Source of the DNA: Rhizobacter sp.
Lineage (GTDB): Bacteria; Pseudomonadota; Gammaproteobacteria; Burkholderiales; Burkholderiaceae_C
Assembly: GCA_019635355.1 (NCBI GenBank)
Contig: JAHBZQ010000001.1
Span: 3,658,001 to 3,722,000 of the forward strand
Direction: 5' to 3'
DNA: 64,000 bases
Shown: positions 43,479 to 51,526 of the stretch, in pieces
Layout: each line of letters opens with the position of its first letter
Numbering within the stretch: the first letter of the stretch is position 1
Position numbers and translations under genes: made by a program
The notes under the pieces: generated by a model
Databases searched by the model: none
What the model was told of the DNA's origin: nothing
The model's input: only the letters and a program-made list of their open reading frames with translations

Positions 43479-43513
43479 GGGCGGGGCTTTCTCGATGGGT
43501 GAAGCGAGGGTGT

Positions 43514-43546
43514 GGGTGCTGCGGCCCTCGCGAGGCCGCAGCACCC
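43514..43546 (-). promoter_or_regulatory. Intercistronic hairpin, hydrolase C to foldase 2
   Basis: GGGTGCTGCGGCC and GGCCGCAGCACCC form a perfect 13-bp stem with a 7-base loop between the hydrolase C stop and the foldase 2 start. No T run follows on the minus strand. It matches, in position, the hairpin between hydrolase A and foldase 1. Confidence 0.6.
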
Positions 43547-43564
43547 ATCACGACAGGTTCACGC

Positions 43565-44425
43565 TCAGTGCGTGACGAAGCCGTTGAGCCAGTTGAGGTT
43601 GGCTTTCAGGCCCCAGTTGGTGGTGCCGTTGCGCCAGGTGTTGTCGGTCGTGCTCTGCAGGCCGAGGCAGCCGCCGACACGCTGGTAGCAGTGGTCGGCC
43701 GAGCCGTCGCCCACGGCGCTGTCGCGGATCATGATCCAGCCGCTGCCGTTGGTGTTCAGGCATTCGTAGGCCAACGAGCCGCAGGTCTTGCCGGCCACCG
43801 CCTCGGACGACGAGCGCACGGTGGGCGCGGTGCCGCCCGGGAAGGCGTCGCTCTGGCCGTTGACGATGCGCACGTTGTTCTTGCTGATCGTGTAGTTGCC
43901 GGCGTTCATGCACGAATTCATGATGTACGTGGTGTACAGGTTGTGGGCACCCATGCCGTAGGCAGCACGCACGCGGCTGTCGTAGTTCTTCGCGTTGATC
44001 GCGATCACCGAGCCCTGGCTGAAGCCGGCGACGACCACACCCTTGCTGCAGTCGGCGGTGGCGCGGGCGCACAGCTTGGAGACGGCGCTCGAGGTCGAGC
44101 CGCTGTTGTAGATGTAGCGCGCCTTCGAGAGGATCTGCGAGCAGGTGCCGAAGAGGCCGCTGTCGTACTCCACCGCGGCTGCGACGAAGCCCTTGGCGGC
44201 CATCTCGGCCACGGCGCCCATGGCCTGGGCGTTGTCGTAGGTCTCGGTGGTGCCCACCGTGTAGATGAAGACCGGGTGCTTGCCCGACGCGGGCTCGGTG
44301 CCCTTGATCGAGTAGGTGGAGAGGCCAGCCGAGTAGGAGCTGGTGAAGTTGCCGGCCCAGGCGGCGGAACCGAGCAGCAAGGTGGTGGCGGTGAGGGCGA
44401 CGGCCCGGACGAAGCGTGACGACAT
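43565..44425 (-). CDS. Secreted alpha/beta hydrolase, paralogue C
   Basis: A 286-residue exported protein, signal peptide ending AAWA. Triad candidates are Ser136 (GFSQGS), Asp193 (NGQSD) and His245 (ADHCY). Cysteines at positions such as 95, 119, 126, 172, 215, 222, 246 and 253 suggest several disulfides. It is almost the same as copy A over most of its length. ATG at 44425 has AAGGAG upstream. It heads the run hydrolase C - foldase 2 - hydrolase B and has the shared CCCTGA/TCAGGG repeat 47-64 bases upstream. Confidence 0.77.
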   Translation of the reverse strand: MSSRFVRAVALTATTLLLGSAAWAGNFTSSYSAGLSTYSIKGTEPASGKHPVFIYTVGTTETYDNAQAMGAVAEMAAKGFVAAAVEYDSGLFGTCSQILSKARYIYNSGSTSSAVSKLCARATADCSKGVVVAGFSQGSVIAINAKNYDSRVRAAYGMGAHNLYTTYIMNSCMNAGNYTISKNNVRIVNGQSDAFPGGTAPTVRSSSEAVAGKTCGSLAYECLNTNGSGWIMIRDSAVGDGSADHCYQRVGGCLGLQSTTDNTWRNGTTNWGLKANLNWLNGFVTH

Positions 44426-44471
44426 CTCTGTCTCCTTGTCATGAGGGCGCCTGTCTGCCGCGCCCTTGTTG

Positions 44472-44489
44472 CCCTGAGGTACTTCAGGG
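44472..44489. promoter_or_regulatory. Shared inverted repeat upstream of hydrolase C
   Basis: CCCTGA, 6-base spacer, TCAGGG, 47 bases upstream of the start. It matches the element at 40387-40404 in sequence, spacing and flanks (TTGTTG before it and AATATTGCAC beyond). Confidence 0.55.
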
Positions 44490-44612
44490 TGGCGCGGAAT
44501 ATTGCACTCGTGTGCGATTCCTTCTTGAAGCTTCTTGCGACGAGGGGCGTTCCGGGCCCGATGAAAGGATTCAGCTACGGGAAAACGCCGACAGGCGCTG
44601 TGGCGAATGGGC

Positions 44613-45323
44613 TCAGCGGAGCCACTGCCGCAGGGCCTGCGAGACGGCCTCGGGCTGCTCCATCGTGCTCATGTGGCCGCAGCGTTCGACGATCACGAGC
44701 GTCGAGCCGGGGATGCGCGCGTGCAGGTGCTGGTGGCGCGCGGGGTTGCTCCACACGTCTTCGCGCCCGCAGAGCACGAGCGTGGGGCAGGTGATGGTGG
44801 GCAGCAGCGGGTCGGCATCGGGCCGGTCGAGCAGGGCCTGGATCTGCGCGGCGAAGACCTCGGGCGAGCTGCGCTCGAACATGTCGAGGATGGCCTCGAA
44901 CACCGGCCCGCCGATGCGGCTCTCGTGCACCATGCCGCGCGCCCACTCGTCGGCCATCGCGCGCATGCCGTCGCGGCGCGCCTTTTCCAGCAGGGTGTGG
45001 CGGCCGAGCTTTTCGTTCTCGCCCGCTTCGCCGGGCGCCAGCGGGTGGTACGAGGTGTCGAGCAGCGCGAGGCGTGTCACCCGCTCGGGTGCCAGGCGCC
45101 ACACCTCGAAGGCGACCCGCCCGCCCATCGAGTGGCCGGCGAGGGCGAAGCGCGGGGCGGGGGCGGTGTCGAGCACGTGCTGCGCCATCGCGGTGAGGCT
45201 GTCGCGCTCGCCGTAATGCACCACGTGCGCATTGACGCGGTCGCCCAAGGCTGCGATCTGCGGCGCCCACACGGCCTGGTCGCACAGCAGGCCGGGCAGC
45301 AGCACCAGCGGGGTCACACTCAT
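44613..45323 (-). CDS. Alpha/beta hydrolase, cytoplasmic
   Basis: A 236-residue alpha/beta hydrolase without a signal peptide. The elbow is ALAGHSMGGRVAFEV (Ser), the acid lies in LCGREDVW and the His in ERCGHMSTMEQPEAV. It resembles MhpC/YbfF-like esterases. Unrelated in sequence to the secreted hydrolases next door. Its start overlaps the stop of the aldo/keto reductase gene, so the two are co-translated. Confidence 0.87.
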   Translation of the reverse strand: MSVTPLVLLPGLLCDQAVWAPQIAALGDRVNAHVVHYGERDSLTAMAQHVLDTAPAPRFALAGHSMGGRVAFEVWRLAPERVTRLALLDTSYHPLAPGEAGENEKLGRHTLLEKARRDGMRAMADEWARGMVHESRIGGPVFEAILDMFERSSPEVFAAQIQALLDRPDADPLLPTITCPTLVLCGREDVWSNPARHQHLHARIPGSTLVIVERCGHMSTMEQPEAVSQALRQWLR

Positions 45324-46321
45324 GCGGAGAACTCCTCGGTGTCGACGCCGGCCTGTGCCATCGCGTCGTAGCGCGGGCCGACGACCGTGCGGGGGTTGAT
45401 GAGCGCCTCGAGCTGCTGCCTCACCGAGGCGTCGAGCGTCACCGCATCGGCGCCGAGATCGTCTTCGAGGTGGGCGATGCTGCGCGTGCCGGGGATGGGG
45501 ATGATGTGCGCCGCCTTGTGCAGCAGCCAGGCCAGCGCCAGCTGCGAGGGCGTGCAGCCCACCCGCGCCGCAATGGCCGCGTAGCCGTCGAGCAGCTTCA
45601 GGTTGGCCGCGTAGTTCTCGGGCGCGAAGCGCGGCATGGTCTTGCGGATGTCGCGCTCGCCGAGGGTGCCGACGTCACGCAGCTCGCCGCAGAGAAAGCC
45701 GCGTGCCAGCGGGCTGAAGGCCACGAAGGCCGCGCCGATCTCGCGGCACGCGTCGAGCACGGCGATCTCGGGGTTGCGCGTCCACAGCGAGTATTCGGTC
45801 TGCACGGCCGTGATCGGGTGCACCGCATGGGCGCGCCGGAGGGTCGCGGCCGAGACCTCCGACAGGCCGATCGTGCGCACCTTGCCCTCGCGCACGAGCT
45901 CGGCCATCGCGCCCACGCTGTCTTCGATGGGCACGCGCTTGTCCCAGCGGTGCAGGTAGTAGAGGTCGATCACGTCGGTGCGCAAGCGCTTCAGGCTCTG
46001 CTCGCAGCTCCACTTGATCGTCTCGGGCCGCCCGTCGACCACGCGCTTGCCTTCGGCATTGCCGTGCAGGCCGCCCTTGCTCGCGAGCGTGAACTTCGTG
46101 CGGTGCGGGGCGAGCACCTCGCCGATCAGCGTTTCGTTCAAGCCGAAGCCGTAGAGCGCGGCGGTGTCGAAGAGCGTGACGCCAAGGTCGAGCGCCCGCA
46201 GCAGCAGGGCCTCGGCGTCTTGCCTCGAAGGCGGTGCGCCGTAGGCGTGGCTCAGGTTCATGCAGCCCAGGCCAAGGGCCGAGACCTGGAAAGGTCCAAG
46301 GGGACGTTGTTTCAGCGTCAT
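45320..46321 (-). CDS. Aldo/keto reductase
   Basis: A 333-residue NADPH-dependent TIM-barrel reductase. The catalytic residues are visible: Asp and Tyr in LFDTAALYGFG, Lys in ASKGGLHG and His in YYLHRWD. The AKR13-like end PGTRSIAHLEDDLGA is present. The substrate is an aldehyde or ketone not readable from sequence. ATG at 46321; divergent from the dipeptidase gene 59 bases away. Confidence 0.9.
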   Translation of the reverse strand: MTLKQRPLGPFQVSALGLGCMNLSHAYGAPPSRQDAEALLLRALDLGVTLFDTAALYGFGLNETLIGEVLAPHRTKFTLASKGGLHGNAEGKRVVDGRPETIKWSCEQSLKRLRTDVIDLYYLHRWDKRVPIEDSVGAMAELVREGKVRTIGLSEVSAATLRRAHAVHPITAVQTEYSLWTRNPEIAVLDACREIGAAFVAFSPLARGFLCGELRDVGTLGERDIRKTMPRFAPENYAANLKLLDGYAAIAARVGCTPSQLALAWLLHKAAHIIPIPGTRSIAHLEDDLGADAVTLDASVRQQLEALINPRTVVGPRYDAMAQAGVDTEEFSA

Positions 46322-46380
46322 GGGGAATACCGGTTCAGTGATGGGCAACAGTACATTGCGGCGACCCACAAGGGAGCAAC

Positions 46381-47457
46381 ATGCACACAACACTCATCTC
46401 GCGTCGAGGTCTTGGCCTGTGGGCCCTGGGCAGCTGGCTCCTGCCGGGGTCGGCCGGGGCGCAAGCCACCGGCGCGCGCACACCCATCGGCGACACTCAC
46501 TCGCACATCACCATGATGCGCAGGAACCCGCTGGAGTTCGACCTGCCGAAGCACCTGGCCGAGACGGGCACCACGCTCATGGCCTGGACCCTCGTCGACG
46601 ACATCCACTGGATCAAGGGCACGCCCCACGGCATCAAGCAGACGGGCACACCGGCGCCGGGTGCGCTGTGGGCGAGCTTCCAGAAGATGGTGGCCGAGCG
46701 CTACGACCCCGCCTTGAAGCAGTGGGGCCTGCCCAAGGCGCTGGTGCCGGCCGATGTCGACGCAGCGCTGGCCGGCAAGGCGCACGTGGTGATGGCCTCG
46801 GAGTCGGCCAACTTCCTCGAAGGCCGGCCGGAACGTGTGGCGCTGGCGCACGCGATGGGGCTGCGCCACCTGCAGCTGGTGCACTACATCGAGTCGCCGC
46901 TGGGTGACCTGCAGACCGAGCCGCCGCACCACCACGGCATGCCGCCGGCCGCGTTGCTGGTGATCCAGGAATGCAAGCGGCTGGGCATCCTCGTGGACCT
47001 CGCGCATTCCACGCCGGAGTTCGTGGACGCCGCCTTCGCCGCGTCCGACGCGACCATGATCTGGTCGCATTCGTGGGTGAGCCGCCGCGGCGGCAGCTGG
47101 AAAGACAGCGCCTACCTCGCCCGCTCGCTGTCGCCGCAGCAGGCCCGGCGCATCGCGGCGCGCGGGGGCGTGGTGGGGCTGTGGAGCGTGAGCGTGCCGT
47201 CGGATTCGGGTTACCCGCTGCACAGCGTGCGCTCGTATGCCAACGAGATCATGCGCATGGTCGACCTGCTCGGCCCTGAGGCCGTGGCGTTTGGCACCGA
47301 CATGGACGGCGCCGGCCGCAACCCCGTGCTCACGCACTATGCCGATGTGCGCGAGGTCGTGGAAAACCTCGCCAAACGCGGGTTGCCCGAGGCGGCGCTG
47401 CACAACATCTGCATCGGCAACTACGCCCGGGTGCTCAAGAAGGCGATGGCCGCCTAA
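46381..47457 (+). CDS. Exported membrane dipeptidase (M19 family)
   Basis: A 358-residue protein with a signal peptide ending SAGA. Peptidase M19 features are GDTHSHITMM (a variant of the DxHxD metal site, with His for the second Asp), ASESANFLEG, then VHYIE, DLAHST and WSHSW. M19 enzymes cleave dipeptides using two zinc ions. The altered first metal motif leaves the activity open. It overlaps the end of ligC by four bases, tail to tail. Confidence 0.82.
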   Translation: MHTTLISRRGLGLWALGSWLLPGSAGAQATGARTPIGDTHSHITMMRRNPLEFDLPKHLAETGTTLMAWTLVDDIHWIKGTPHGIKQTGTPAPGALWASFQKMVAERYDPALKQWGLPKALVPADVDAALAGKAHVVMASESANFLEGRPERVALAHAMGLRHLQLVHYIESPLGDLQTEPPHHHGMPPAALLVIQECKRLGILVDLAHSTPEFVDAAFAASDATMIWSHSWVSRRGGSWKDSAYLARSLSPQQARRIAARGGVVGLWSVSVPSDSGYPLHSVRSYANEIMRMVDLLGPEAVAFGTDMDGAGRNPVLTHYADVREVVENLAKRGLPEAALHNICIGNYARVLKKAMAA

Positions 47458-48401
47458 TTGAGCTGCTGCTCCAGCTGGTGCAGCACCTGGTAGCAGGGCA
47501 GCACCTGCGCCACGCTGGCGTTCGGCTCGCGCTTGTCGCGGATGGCGGCGAAGAACTCGCGGTCCTGCAGCTCGATGCCGTTCATGCTGACGTCGACCTT
47601 CGACACGTCGATCTTTTCTTCCTTGCCGTTCACGAGGTCGTCGTAGCGCGCGATGTAGGTGGCGGTGTCGCCGATGTAGCGGAAGAAGGTGCCGAGCGGG
47701 CCGTCGTTGTTGAAGCTCAAGGAGAGCGTGCAGATCGCGCCGTTGGCCGCCTTCAGCTGGATGCTCATGTCCATCGCAATGCCAAGCGTCGGGTGGCTCG
47801 GCCCCTGGATCGCATTCGCCTTCACGATGGGCGAGCCGGTCTGGTAGGCGAAGAGGTCGACCGTGTGCGCGGCGTGGTGCCACAGCAGATGGTCCGTCCA
47901 CGAGCGCGGCTGGCCCAGCGCATTCATGTTGGTGCGGCGGAAGAAATAGGTCTGCACATCCATCTGCTGGATGTTGAATTCGCGCGCCGCGATCTTCTGG
48001 TGCACGTACTGGTGGCTGGGGTTGAAGCGGCGGGTGTGGCCGCACATGGCCACGAGCCCGGTCTGCTTCTGCATCGCCACCACCTTCTCGCCATCCTTCA
48101 GCACGTCGCACAGTGGGATCTCCACCTGCACGTGCTTGCCCGCTTCCAGGCAGGCGATGGACTGGTCGGCGTGCATCTGCGTCGGCGTGCAGAGGATCAC
48201 CGCGTCGACTTCCTTGATCTTCAGGCTGTCGGCGAGGTCGGTGGTGACGTGCTGGATGCCGTACTTGTCGGCCACCTCTTGCGTCTTGCCGAGGTCGCGG
48301 CTGATGAGCGAGATGACTTCCACGCCGTCGATCTGCTTGATCGCGTCGAGGTGCTTGATGCCGAACGCGCCGGCGCCGGCGAGGGCGACTTTGATGGTCA
48401 T
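47454..48401 (-). CDS. pmdC: 4-carboxy-2-hydroxymuconate-6-semialdehyde dehydrogenase
   Basis: A 315-residue Gfo/Idh/MocA-type NADP-dependent enzyme, LigC in Sphingomonas. It takes CHMS, formed by protocatechuate 4,5-dioxygenase, to 2-pyrone-4,6-dicarboxylate. It begins VALAGAGAFGIKHLDAI, with LCTPTQMHADQSI and EIPLCDVLKDGEK, the family's catalytic stretch. Last gene of the pmd operon. Its Shine-Dalgarno (GGAGG, five bases before ATG) is the 3' arm of a perfect 9-bp inverted repeat and could be hidden in a hairpin. Confidence 0.93.
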   Translation of the reverse strand: MTIKVALAGAGAFGIKHLDAIKQIDGVEVISLISRDLGKTQEVADKYGIQHVTTDLADSLKIKEVDAVILCTPTQMHADQSIACLEAGKHVQVEIPLCDVLKDGEKVVAMQKQTGLVAMCGHTRRFNPSHQYVHQKIAAREFNIQQMDVQTYFFRRTNMNALGQPRSWTDHLLWHHAAHTVDLFAYQTGSPIVKANAIQGPSHPTLGIAMDMSIQLKAANGAICTLSLSFNNDGPLGTFFRYIGDTATYIARYDDLVNGKEEKIDVSKVDVSMNGIELQDREFFAAIRDKREPNASVAQVLPCYQVLHQLEQQLN

Positions 48402-48402
48402 G

Positions 48403-48435
48403 CCAACCTCCGCAGAGCCGCCTCAAGGAGGTTGG
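48403..48435 (-). promoter_or_regulatory. Hairpin covering the pmdC ribosome-binding site
   Basis: On the minus strand CCAACCTCC precedes GGAGGTTGG by 15 bases; the second arm contains the GGAGG of pmdC. The paired form would block the site. The segment also looks like a GC-rich intergenic repeat frequent in Comamonadaceae, so the pairing may be incidental. Confidence 0.45.
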
Positions 48436-48477
48436 AGCCCCCGCGGGGGGCAGCGAACGAATGTGAGCGTGGGGGTT

Positions 48478-49323
48478 TCATGTTTCATTCTCCAGAATCA
48501 GATGGCCCACGGCGGTGTTCGACGCAGGCACGTGGTAGAAGCGATGCGCCACCTTCGGCGGGTTGACGCTCATGGCCCCGCGGGCGATGAGCCACATCAC
48601 GAGTTCGATGCCTTCGCTGCCGGCTTCGCGCACGTAGTCGATGTGCGGCATCTTGGCGAGTTCGGCCGGCTCGGCGATGAGGCGGTCGAGGAAGCGGTTG
48701 TCCCACTCCTTGTTGATGAGGCCGGCGCGCGGCCCCTGCAGCTGGTGGCTCATGCCGCCGGTGCCCCAGACCTGCACCTTGAGCGGCTTGTCGTAGCTCG
48801 CGATCGCCCGGCCGATGGCCTTGCCGAGGTTGTAGCAACGCTGGCCCGAGGGCACCGGGTACTGCACCACGTTGACGGCGAACGGGATCACCTTGCACGG
48901 CCACTGCTCGGGCTGGCCGAACATCAGCGACAGCGGCACGGTGAGGCCGTGGTCGACATCCATCTTGTTGACGATGGTGAGGTCGAAGTCGTCTTGAATG
49001 ACCGAGTGCGCGATGTGCGAGGCGAACTCCGCGTCGCCCTTGACCACGGGCACCGGCCGGGCGCCGTAGCCTTCGTCGGCGGGCTGGTACTGGTCGGCGC
49101 AGCCGATGGCGAAGGTCGGGATCATCTCCAGGCTGAAGGCCGTGGCATGGTCGTTGTAGACCAAGAGGATCACGTCGGGCGTGTTGTCCTTCATCCACTG
49201 CTTGCTGAAGTCGTAGCCCTTGAACACGGGCTGCCAGTAGGGCTCGGTGGTCTTGCCCTGGTCGAGGGCCGCGCCGATGGCCGGCACGTGCGAGGTGTAG
49301 ACGGATGCGGTGATCTTGGCCAT
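48478..49323 (-). CDS. pmdB: Protocatechuate 4,5-dioxygenase beta subunit
   Basis: A 281-residue class III extradiol dioxygenase, LigB-like. It carries the iron-binding residues His12 (TSHVPAIG), His59 (YNDHAT) and a Glu in SEGIELVMW. With the alpha subunit it opens protocatechuate between C4 and C5 to give CHMS. ATG at 49323. It directly follows the alpha subunit by 6 bases. Confidence 0.96.
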   Translation of the reverse strand: MAKITASVYTSHVPAIGAALDQGKTTEPYWQPVFKGYDFSKQWMKDNTPDVILLVYNDHATAFSLEMIPTFAIGCADQYQPADEGYGARPVPVVKGDAEFASHIAHSVIQDDFDLTIVNKMDVDHGLTVPLSLMFGQPEQWPCKVIPFAVNVVQYPVPSGQRCYNLGKAIGRAIASYDKPLKVQVWGTGGMSHQLQGPRAGLINKEWDNRFLDRLIAEPAELAKMPHIDYVREAGSEGIELVMWLIARGAMSVNPPKVAHRFYHVPASNTAVGHLILENET

Positions 49324-49329
49324 GTCAGT

Positions 49330-49767
49330 TCACTTCGTTTTGCCGGCAGCGCCTTGCGGCTGGCGGTGGGGTTGGGCGTCGCCGTCTTCACCGAGCTTGC
49401 GGTTGCCTTCGGCCGAACGGCCGCCGGCGATCATCATGTTGCGGTACTCGTCTTCGGTCATGCCGGTCATGCTGCCGGCCATCTGCTGGAAGCTCTTGCC
49501 GTCGGTGGCGCCGATCTTGGCGAGGAAGTAGATGTTGCCGCCGAGCGCGATGCAGCGATTGAGGTCGCGTGCGAGCACGGCCTGCTTCTGCTCTTCGGTC
49601 ATTGGCCACTCGTCGAGGTAGGCGCGTTCGTTGGCCTTGAAGCGCTCGCGGTTGGCGGCCTTCATCAGCGACATGCAGAACTGGTTGAGGTGGAAGCCCT
49701 TGCGGGACTGTTCGGCATCGAAGATCGTGGTGCCGGGGATGTCGAGGTAGGGTTTGTCGAGGGGCAT
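49330..49767 (-). CDS. pmdA: Protocatechuate 4,5-dioxygenase alpha subunit
   Basis: A 145-residue small subunit, LigA-like. Its features are DIPGTTIFDAEQSRKGFHLN, then CMSLMKAANRERFKANERA and IGATDGKSFQQMAGSMTGMT. It caps the active site of the beta subunit. The tail after residue 120 is charged and variable. Lies 13 bases downstream of the esterase-like gene. Confidence 0.96.
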   Translation of the reverse strand: MPLDKPYLDIPGTTIFDAEQSRKGFHLNQFCMSLMKAANRERFKANERAYLDEWPMTEEQKQAVLARDLNRCIALGGNIYFLAKIGATDGKSFQQMAGSMTGMTEDEYRNMMIAGGRSAEGNRKLGEDGDAQPHRQPQGAAGKTK

Positions 49768-49780
49768 GGTGAGGGTCCTT

Positions 49781-51511
49781 TCAAGGACGGCATTCGAAGC
49801 TGGTGGCGGCGTTGACGTTGCCGCTGCCGACGTGGCGTGGCACCAGCGGCCAGCGGCACAGCGGGCGGGCGCGTGAGACGGTGAAGGGCGGCTTGGCGTT
49901 CTGCTCCACCAGCTGCAGCTTCGCGGGCACCTGGCCACGCTCCACCCAGTCGCTCAAGGCGCCCAGCATGTCGACGTTGGCCGGCCCGCCGGTGCCCACG
50001 TGGTCGACGTTGGGCGCGGTGTAGAGGTGGAAGAAGCTGTCGACCGCGGCCTGGCCCATCGTCTGCACCACGGCCTGGTGGTAGGCGATGCCGGCATACG
50101 GGCTCTGCGCGTAGTCGGCCATGTTCTCCAGCACGATGAGCTTGCCGCCGCGGGCGCGGAAGGCGCTCAGGTCGGGGTTGGTCGAGTCCATCAGCGCCGA
50201 CACCTCGCGGATGCGCTTCTCGTGGTCGGCGGGCTTGTACTTCAGCAGGTCGTAGCCGGGGTCGCGCGCATAGAAGTATTGGATGGCGCCCGCGCCGTAA
50301 TACCAGGCGATGCTGTTGTTGGGCTGCGGCGGCAGCGAGGGCGGGGTGCTGCCCAGCCACCAGGTCGTCCAGCCGCCGGTGGGGCCGTAAGACGCGAGGG
50401 CTTCGCCGCTCGGGCCGCGGCCCGGGTACTCGCGCAGGCCGTGGGCAAGGTCGAAGTCGAAGCGCAGCGGCGAGTGCAGCACCTGCACTGCTTGCACCTG
50501 CGCGGGCGCGAGGCAGTTGTCGGCCGGCGCACCGGGGCAGCGCAAGGCCTCCACCTTGAAGCGTGTCTTGCAGGCCACCGGGTCGCTCACGAGGCCGTCG
50601 GCCACGCCGTCGAGCGCGTCACAGGCGGCGAGCACCGCGTCATGCACCAGCTTCACCTGCGGCGGGCGGATCCAGCCGTCGCCCATCGTCGCCAGGCCAT
50701 CGCGGAGGCCGGCGTGTTGCAGCCCGGTCCAGTGGATCACCGGCACGCGGCTGAAGATGCCGTCGAAGGCATCGGGGTAACGCTGGGCCATCGTCAGGCC
50801 TTCGCGCCCGCCTTCGGAGCTGCCGACGAAGTAGAGCCGGCTGGGGCCACGCCCGTAGGCCGACTGCATCAGTGCCACGGCCACGTCGCGCACCTTCTTG
50901 TAGGAGGCGTGGGCGAAGTTGACGAGCGCTTCGTCGTTCAACGCAAAGGCCTGCGGCGGCCGGCCGGGCTGCGTCTGGTGGCCGGAGTCGGTGCCGTAGG
51001 TCGCGTAGCCGCGCGCGAGTGGCGCGGCCTCGTCGAAGCGGGCGGCCGGCAGCAGCGAGAGGCCGGTGATCAGCGTGCCGTTGAAGCCGCCGCCGCCGTA
51101 TTGCACCGAGCGGCCGTTCCAGGCTTCGGGCAGGTTGAGCTGGAAGTTGATCGCGGGCGCGGCCGGGTCGAGTGGGGCGATGCTGCCGAGCACCCGGCAG
51201 TGGTCGGGTGTGGCGGGCGTGATGGTGGCCGCGGGCGTGGGGCCACGGTCAGCCACGCTGAGCTTGGTGGCCGCCACCCAGGTGGCCGAGGTGACGCGGG
51301 CGGCACCGCTCGGCAGGCCGATCAGGTCGGCGGTGACAGTGGTGCCGGCGAGCGAGGCGCAACCCGCCTTCGGGTCGGCGCTGGAGAGCACGCCTGTCGA
51401 CGCGCAGCCCGCCAGGAGCACCACCGTCATTCCCGCGAAAGCGGGAATCCACGCCCAGGCACATCGTGGATTCCCGCTTTCGCGGGAATGACGAGAAGTG
51501 GCGTGGTGCAT
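49781..51511 (-). CDS. Tannase/feruloyl-esterase family lipoprotein
   Basis: A 576-residue exported esterase of the tannase/feruloyl esterase family. The elbow is FVGSSEGGREGL (Ser). RFDFDLAHGLREYPG, the HLYTAPNVDHVGTGGP histidine and numerous cysteines are typical. Such enzymes release ferulate or gallate from esters, a fitting input to protocatechuate catabolism. ATG at 51511 has AGGAG upstream. Residues 7-28 are encoded by a palindromic repeat (51426-51492) that supplies part of the signal peptide; lipobox LLAGC with Cys36 follows. It sits between the PDC hydrolase and dioxygenase genes. Confidence 0.85.
   Translation of the reverse strand: MHHATSRHSRESGNPRCAWAWIPAFAGMTVVLLAGCASTGVLSSADPKAGCASLAGTTVTADLIGLPSGAARVTSATWVAATKLSVADRGPTPAATITPATPDHCRVLGSIAPLDPAAPAINFQLNLPEAWNGRSVQYGGGGFNGTLITGLSLLPAARFDEAAPLARGYATYGTDSGHQTQPGRPPQAFALNDEALVNFAHASYKKVRDVAVALMQSAYGRGPSRLYFVGSSEGGREGLTMAQRYPDAFDGIFSRVPVIHWTGLQHAGLRDGLATMGDGWIRPPQVKLVHDAVLAACDALDGVADGLVSDPVACKTRFKVEALRCPGAPADNCLAPAQVQAVQVLHSPLRFDFDLAHGLREYPGRGPSGEALASYGPTGGWTTWWLGSTPPSLPPQPNNSIAWYYGAGAIQYFYARDPGYDLLKYKPADHEKRIREVSALMDSTNPDLSAFRARGGKLIVLENMADYAQSPYAGIAYHQAVVQTMGQAAVDSFFHLYTAPNVDHVGTGGPANVDMLGALSDWVERGQVPAKLQLVEQNAKPPFTVSRARPLCRWPLVPRHVGSGNVNAATSFECRP
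51426..51492. repeat. Palindromic REP-like element inside a coding region
   Basis: Two perfect 28-base inverted arms (beginning GTCATTCCCGCGAAAGCGGG at 51426, and the complement at 51465-51492) flank an 11-base centre. Each arm itself contains ATTCCCGC/GCGGGAAT, the core of the ATTCCC...GGGAAT repeats common in proteobacteria. It stays in frame within the esterase gene. Confidence 0.85.
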
Positions 51512-51526
51512 GGCAAGTCTCCTGGT

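Noticed and set aside
42477..43544. Longer form of foldase 2 starting at GTG 43544
   Set aside because: It would place the perfect 13-bp hairpin within the coding region and adds 22 residues without a counterpart in foldase 1.
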